A stretch of DNA of 64,000 bases from CAMCTV01 sp964420985 (lineage in GTDB: Bacteria; Bacteroidota; Bacteroidia; Flavobacteriales_D; Sanyastnellaceae). The notes under the pieces were generated by a model that was given only the letters and a program-made list of their open reading frames with translations, had not been told where the DNA came from and searched no databases. Every line of letters begins with the position of its first letter. Position 1 is the first letter of the stretch. This document shows positions 62,623 through 64,000 of the stretch, one piece after another. The position numbers and the translations under genes are program-made. The stretch spans positions 1 to 64,000 of the forward strand of contig CAYQUT010000001.1 of NCBI GenBank assembly GCA_964420985.1, written 5' to 3'.

Positions 62623-62659
62623 CCCTTAGGGGCGGCATATCAAAAGATAAAATAAATTG

Positions 62660-63121
62660 ATGGCAAATACATATACCCAGATTTATATTCATGTTGTGTT
62701 TTCAGTAAAAGGAAGACAGAACCTAATTCAAAAAAAATGGAAAGATGAATTATTCAAGTACATTTCCGGAATAGCCAAAGGGAAGCAACAAAAGGTTTAT
62801 GCAATAGGTGGAGTTGAAGACCATATTCATATTTTATTGAGTATCAAACCCAACATCGCATTATCTGATTTGGTGAGAGAAATAAAATCTAATTCCTCAA
62901 AATGGATCAACGAGAAGAGTTTGGTTATGGGCAGATTTGAATGGCAAGCTGGTTTTGGAGCTTTCTCATGTTCTCATTCTCAATTGGAGAGTGTTATTGT
63001 GTACATTAACAATCAAGAGGAACATCACGCAAAGAAAAATTTTAAATTCGAATACATTGAAATGTTGCAAGAATGGAATGTCGATTTTGATGAGAAATAT
63101 GTTTTTGATGAGAACCCTTGA
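62660..63121 (+). CDS. IS200-like Y1 transposase (REP-associated, RAYT type)
   Basis: Single-strand HUH endonuclease of 153 residues. I start at ATG 62660 (a TTG at 62657 precedes it). The opening TYTQIYIHVVFSVKGRQ, the HUH motif EDHIHILLSI and the nucleophile region VIVYINNQEEHHAKKNF with its Tyr are those of the Y1_Tnp family. The gene is alone, with no tnpB and no IS200/IS605 ends, but it sits next to a set of palindromes, which is the layout of domesticated REP-associated transposases (RAYT). It appears intact. Confidence 0.88.
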   Translation: MANTYTQIYIHVVFSVKGRQNLIQKKWKDELFKYISGIAKGKQQKVYAIGGVEDHIHILLSIKPNIALSDLVREIKSNSSKWINEKSLVMGRFEWQAGFGAFSCSHSQLESVIVYINNQEEHHAKKNFKFEYIEMLQEWNVDFDEKYVFDENP

Positions 63122-63197
63122 TTTGAATCCGTGGGGGGTATATCGTCAAGTTTCTGAATTCAGAAAATGATTATTTTCACAAACTAAAGCATCATCT

Positions 63198-63734
63198 ATG
63201 AAAAAAATTTTATTCATTGTCTTAGGACTTGTTATTCTGATTCTATCATTTTTAACTTACAATGGTCTTTTTCGTGAGATACATGTGGTGGAAAAAGAAG
63301 TTCCTGGTTATTCATTAATGACCTTAGATTTCAAAGGGCCCTACCATCAAATTGGTGAAACTTTTGAGCGTCTAAAATCCACGTGTGAACAACATAACAT
63401 CAAGCAAGATTTTATTGGTATTTATTTCGATAACCCGGATGAAGTAGCAGAAGAAGATTTGCGGTCAAAGGCATGCGTAATCGTTAATTCAGGGGACAGC
63501 GCGAAATTGGCTGCGTTAGGATGTTCAGCCTATCAATTGCCCGCTGGTTCTGCCTTAACCGTTGATTGGCATTACACCAATGGCATAGAGATGCTCATTG
63601 GGATTTTCAAATCTTACGCAACTTTAGGGGAGTATTCAGCTACCTTGAATTGCAGAGATCAAGTAGGCCATGTCTATGAGCGGTATGTTCAAAACGGGGT
63701 TGAGTTTGTTTTTTTAAAGGATAAAAAAGAGTAG
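63198..63734 (+). CDS. GyrI-like/AraC effector-binding-domain protein with N-terminal membrane anchor
   Basis: A 178-residue protein with an N-terminal hydrophobic helix (ILFIVLGLVILILSFLTYNGLF), then a domain resembling the GyrI-like/SOUL small-molecule-binding fold: VEKEVPGYSLMTLDFKGPYHQIGETFERL, FIGIYFDNPDEV, LRSKACVIV, YQLPAGSALTVDWHY, CRDQVGHVYERYV. The substrate or ligand is unknown. It is a stand-alone protein without a DNA-binding part. The gene begins 77 bp after the transposase and faces the TonB receptor convergently. Confidence 0.75.
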   Translation: MKKILFIVLGLVILILSFLTYNGLFREIHVVEKEVPGYSLMTLDFKGPYHQIGETFERLKSTCEQHNIKQDFIGIYFDNPDEVAEEDLRSKACVIVNSGDSAKLAALGCSAYQLPAGSALTVDWHYTNGIEMLIGIFKSYATLGEYSATLNCRDQVGHVYERYVQNGVEFVFLKDKKE

Positions 63735-63743
63735 TAATAAAAA

Positions 63744-63782
63744 ACAATTTACCCCAAGGATATTCCCCTCGGGATAAATTGG
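63744..63782 (-). terminator. Terminator between the GyrI-like and TonB receptor genes
   Basis: An imperfect inverted repeat CAATTTA-CCC ... GGG-A-TAAATTG with one bulge. On the minus strand it is followed by T6-ATT, so it likely ends the TonB receptor gene, six bases after its stop codon; on the plus strand the T-run is absent. Confidence 0.6.
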
Positions 63783-63787
63783 ATGGT

Positions 63788-64000
63788 CTAAAGAGCAACT
63801 TTTATTCCTGCCCAAATCATTCTTCCCGCTTGAGGATAATAAAATCTTTCATCGATTCTCTCCCCAACAATGTAGCCATAGGTATAGCCATTGGTTACGT
63901 ACAAGCGATTCAAAAGATTATTGAGGGTTAGGCTCAATTGCACTTCGTGATTTGGATTTGCCTTGGTATACATCAGCGTTAAATCTTGTACTTGATAAGA
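63788..64000 (-). CDS. TonB-dependent receptor, C-terminal fragment (continues beyond the window)
   Basis: The last 70 residues of a TonB-dependent outer-membrane receptor. The frame continues through 64000 without a stop, so the gene extends to the right. The visible end shows the family pattern: VQLSLTLNNLLNRLYVTNGYTYGYIVGER, YYPQAGRMIWAGIKVAL. The motif NNLLN followed by YYPQAGR is typical of the last barrel strands of siderophore or nutrient receptors. No substrate can be inferred from this part. Confidence 0.85.
   Translation of the reverse strand, partial: SYQVQDLTLMYTKANPNHEVQLSLTLNNLLNRLYVTNGYTYGYIVGERIDERFYYPQAGRMIWAGIKVAL

Larger units (their letters stand above)
62166..62640. repeat. 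REP-like palindrome cluster in both orientations (with a 100-base gap)
   Basis: This stretch without genes (62155-62659) holds at least six copies of a GCCCC-TAC/GTA-GGGGC palindrome. Copies at 62169 and 62218 read CGCCCCTACGGGGCTTT; copies at 62403, 62450 and 62500 read CCCCGTAGGGGCGRCAT; a variant at 62623 is CCCTTAGGGGC. The right-hand copies lie 48-50 bp apart and share the tail GGCATATTAATAG, so this is a short tandem array. Between the two groups, about 62240-62395 is AT-rich with nothing recognisable. The cluster borders a Y1 transposase gene, as REP elements do with RAYT enzymes. Confidence 0.82.

Noticed and set aside
62400..62640. CRISPR array
   Set aside because: The ~50-bp units are mostly one repeat with small differences; there are no unique spacers of even length and no cas genes. 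REP-like palindromes explain the data.
1..64000. tRNA, rRNA or riboswitch
   Set aside because: No tRNA-like cloverleaf, rRNA segment or recognised riboswitch core was noticed in the short intergenic regions; this was by eye, and tRNAscan or Rfam searches would be decisive.

Overview
The window reads as a chromosomal contig of a Bacteroidota bacterium, most likely Flavobacteriia. The evidence is secreted proteins ending in type IX secretion (T9SS) sorting domains of both the A type and the gliding-associated B (CHU_C) type, Bacteroidota-only families (DUF6029, Omp28, a PorG/DUF6089-like barrel), promoter-like TAnnTTTG -7 boxes, no obvious Shine-Dalgarno sequences, and many ATGA/TAATG start-stop overlaps. 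A run of exactly 100 N at 62523-62622 inside a repeat cluster marks a scaffold join, so this is a draft assembly. No rRNA, tRNA, CRISPR or prophage was seen.

Region 1 (1-19.6 kb) is an accessory surface-protein region. Two very large T9SS type A proteins with homologous C-terminal ~400 residues flank a membrane-linked TPR-HTH regulator and a tandem array of five paralogous secreted proteins (6894-15593). The five resemble phage tail-fibre tips. Each has a conserved head, a tail-collar-like domain, a His-X-His ladder with an exact 17-residue period, a variable 36-54 residue insert at the centre of the ladder, an ETRP-N-CIK strand, and a different C-terminal module (beta-sandwich, C1q-like, collar-like, or a self-cleaving Peptidase S74 chaperone). 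The ladder has two HxH motifs on each side of the insert in four paralogues and three on each side in the fifth. The array also shows patchy near-identity that suggests gene conversion. This is the most interesting system in the window.

Region 2 (19.6-28.4 kb): clpX, priA and clpP on the minus strand, a BY-kinase-type polysaccharide copolymerase with a Tyr/Gly-rich tail, then on the plus strand a compact locus of a 69-residue PID-CTERM-like peptide, an exosortase and a membrane protein, followed by a conserved Bacteroidota protein.

Region 3 (28.4-41.1 kb) is mostly housekeeping: M28 peptidase with an SDR, nitroreductase with a barrel protein, MarR with YceI, an ABC exporter, an acyltransferase with a VOC protein, another SDR, a PhoB/PhoR-like two-component pair, and an MBL-fold hydrolase. 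Region 4 (41.1-58.3 kb) is envelope biogenesis: a peptidase-like/beta-propeller/barrel protein, a PorG-like barrel, a nitronate monooxygenase/FabK-like enzyme, a type B T9SS protein, then coaX, outer-membrane protein, lptC, a small membrane protein and a CNNM/CorC protein, followed by RmlD, phosphoglucomutase, DUF6029, Omp28 and a barrel protein. Region 5 (58.3-64 kb): a BNR-repeat protein, a GT2 glycosyltransferase, a REP-like palindrome cluster with its Y1 (RAYT-like) transposase, a GyrI-like protein, and the 3' end of a TonB-dependent receptor.

Genes are tightly packed. Most convergent pairs abut, overlap by a few bases, or share one bidirectional hairpin.
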